A stretch of 41,190 nt of DNA. Origin: an uncultured Alcanivoracaceae bacterium (GTDB lineage: Bacteria > Pseudomonadota > Gammaproteobacteria > Xanthomonadales > Marinicellaceae). Location: the NCBI GenBank assembly GCA_947311585.1, contig CAMZLQ010000021.1, positions 1-41,190 of the forward strand, read 5' to 3'. Under the pieces are notes generated by a model. It did no database searches, was not told where the DNA came from, and saw nothing but the letters and a program-made list of their open reading frames with translations. Positions 39,219 to 41,190 of this stretch are shown here, in pieces. How positions within the stretch are numbered: position 1 is the stretch's first letter; every line of letters starts with the position of its first letter. The position numbers and the translations under genes were made by a program.

Positions 39219-39956
39219 ATGACAATTTTACCAATGATTTTATTGCTACTAATGGCAACCATAACTTATGCAGACACTAGCCTGACCTTTACCAATAAAA
39301 AGGATAATGTGGCAATGAAAATGCAGATAGCAGGAAACAAGATGCGAGCCACTTCGGTTGGGGATAACAGTTCTTATATGATTTATGATGCAGCAAATAC
39401 AACTTTTACCATGGTTGATACTAAGGATAAGAGTTACTTTGTCATGGACAAAGAAGCCATTGCATCATTAAGTGATATCGGTGCGATGATGGATAAAATG
39501 TTAGAAAAACAATTGGCAGATATGCCCGCAGAACAAAGAGAGATGATGCGAGGAATGATGGCCAATATGATTAAATCCCAAATTTCTAAAGAAATGCCAA
39601 AACCAGAATATTCATTGACGGGGAAAACAAAATCTTACAATGGCTTTGATTGTCGAGTTGTAAAGAAAAAATTGAAACGTAAAAAATCTGAATTTTGCGT
39701 AACAGAATATTCGGCAATTGGCATGAGTCAAGATGAATACAGAGTCATTGAGTCTTTCCAAGGCGTTATGTCTCATATGGCAAAGCAGTTTGGAGCCGAT
39801 AAATCCATGGATTTTTCAGAATTAGGAGATTTTATTCCTGTTAACTACAATCAAGCCGGTGAGCAAGGCACCTTAAGTGAAGTCAATCATAACACGATAG
39901 ATTCATCCTTGTTTGTACTGCCTTCAGATTATAAACGCCAAGAAATGCCGTTTTAA
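39219..39956 (+). CDS. DUF4412-like secreted protein
   Basis: Signal peptide; LTFTNKKDNVAMKMQIAGNKMRATSVGDNSSYMIYDAANTTFTMVDTKDKSYFVMDKE. Confidence 0.7.
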   Translation: MTILPMILLLLMATITYADTSLTFTNKKDNVAMKMQIAGNKMRATSVGDNSSYMIYDAANTTFTMVDTKDKSYFVMDKEAIASLSDIGAMMDKMLEKQLADMPAEQREMMRGMMANMIKSQISKEMPKPEYSLTGKTKSYNGFDCRVVKKKLKRKKSEFCVTEYSAIGMSQDEYRVIESFQGVMSHMAKQFGADKSMDFSELGDFIPVNYNQAGEQGTLSEVNHNTIDSSLFVLPSDYKRQEMPF

Positions 39957-40112
39957 TCAAAAAGTACAAATATTTGCAATATCTGTTATAACACTGTATT
40001 TTTAAAAAAATGCTTAAATAAGTGCCATAAAGAATTCAAAAACGTGTGTGGCAAGTAGAGTTCTTTATTGAAACTTATACTAATGGATTAGAAAACACAA
40101 ATGGAATTTAAT

Positions 40113-40154
40113 AACGCTAAGTTATCTCTTAATTTAACTTAGCGTTTTTCTTTT
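40113..40154 (+). terminator. Rho-independent terminator
   Basis: AACGCTAAGTT-ATCTCTTAATTT-AACTTAGCGTT followed by TTTCTTTT. Confidence 0.8.
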
Positions 40155-40165
40155 CTGTAATCCCC

Positions 40166-41190
40166 TCAATGGCTAGAATATACACGGTGTTTTTTATTGT
40201 CGGGTTTGCACTTGATCTTGAAAAAAAGCAGCCATTTAGTCTTGTGAAATGAATCGTAATCTAAGCTGTTTTCAGGTTTAAAACACGCATTTAAGAAATC
40301 TTTATTCACTAATAAATAACGCTTTTGTTTTTCATGAATCCAATTAACAGCGGCCTGTTGTTGTTCTTTTTTGGGGCGATGATGCCCAAAGTGAGTGGTT
40401 TTCCAATGCGTATGCAATAATAATTTCTCACGCATACCAACCAAACCAAGTTCCGCATCTTGTGGTAGAACTTTGGCAATCGCTGCCATCATCGGCTGAG
40501 TGCTCATGGCTTTATCAACCAATGGCATTGCCCATAAACTATAACTAAGCCACATACCTAGCATAAAAATGGTGTATATTTTTAAGGCATTTTTTTTAAA
40601 AACAATACTAACAATTAAACCAAACAAACCAAGTGATACCAGCCAATACCAAGGATTAACAAGATATTTAGCGGTTAAATGCGTCACCTTTTCAACGCCA
40701 AATACGCCAGAAAAACCGATTAAACAAAAAGTAAGTGATGATATAAGCACTAATGCAATGAGTATTCGATGTATGATTTTATTGGCCATGAGTTGTTCAA
40801 AATAGGGCGCAATAACTAGAACAAACATCGGTAAAATTGGCAGCATGTATTCGGCACGTTTGCCTTTGGATAAACTAAAAAAGAAAACCACAAAAATAAC
40901 CATTGCTAAAGGGTAAATAATGCGTCTGTCTTTATCTTTAAAAGCCTGTTTTATCGGCTTAATCAACCAAGGAATAAACAAACTCAAAGGCAACCAAAAC
41001 AACGGAATTACCTCAAGTACATAATAATAAAAAGGTTGCAGATGCGCCCAAGACTTGGCGTATCGGTTAACCGTTTGTTTTAGTAAAATATTATCACGAT
41101 AGGCCAAAACATCAGGTGTTGGATTGTTGTCTACTTGAATCAACATCGGAATTAACCACAGTGATACAGCAAAAAGTAAAAAGAATAGTC
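40166..41190 (-). CDS. Glycosyltransferase family 39/ArnT-like membrane protein, C-terminal part (5' end beyond window)
   Basis: Frame stays open upstream of 41146 to the window edge (LFFLLFAVSLWLIP-MLIQVDN...); multi-TM; YPLAMVIFVVFFFSLSKGKRAEYMLPILPMFVLVIAPYFE. Confidence 0.8.
   Translation of the reverse strand, partial: LFFLLFAVSLWLIPMLIQVDNNPTPDVLAYRDNILLKQTVNRYAKSWAHLQPFYYYVLEVIPLFWLPLSLFIPWLIKPIKQAFKDKDRRIIYPLAMVIFVVFFFSLSKGKRAEYMLPILPMFVLVIAPYFEQLMANKIIHRILIALVLISSLTFCLIGFSGVFGVEKVTHLTAKYLVNPWYWLVSLGLFGLIVSIVFKKNALKIYTIFMLGMWLSYSLWAMPLVDKAMSTQPMMAAIAKVLPQDAELGLVGMREKLLLHTHWKTTHFGHHRPKKEQQQAAVNWIHEKQKRYLLVNKDFLNACFKPENSLDYDSFHKTKWLLFFKIKCKPDNKKHRVYSSH

Overview
This 41.2-kb AT-rich window looks like a gammaproteobacterial chromosome segment; taxonomy is inferred from gene content only. 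Most of it is ordinary chromosome. Housekeeping genes include ruvC, recJ, groES/groEL with a heat-shock-type promoter, ychF, a class A PBP, a Glu/Leu-type dehydrogenase and a MoxR/VWA pair. There is also a block of secreted proteases: M16, an M1-M28-PDZ fusion, and a stand-alone M28. Accessory or unusual content: a likely type II restriction-modification pair between recJ and groEL; a parDE-like toxin-antitoxin module plus a third small gene inserted between moxR and its VWA partner; a yeast-type (FCY1-like) cytosine deaminase; a GNAT relic; a SpoIID-domain protein whose signal peptide is out of frame; a ~230-bp element with 19-bp terminal inverted repeats and no transposase; three 16-24-bp GGGGTCG-type repeats in tandem; and three same-orientation 109-bp palindromic repeats, two of which bracket a small GIY-YIG nuclease gene. 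The best candidates for undescribed biology are the GIY-YIG/109-bp repeat association, a short (I/L)(F/Y)xNGFE C-terminal signature shared by unrelated exported proteins, and a pair of overlapping membrane-anchored genes sharing a four-cysteine C-terminal domain. No CRISPR array, rRNA or tRNA was recognised. All family names come from motif recognition by eye; no searches were run.
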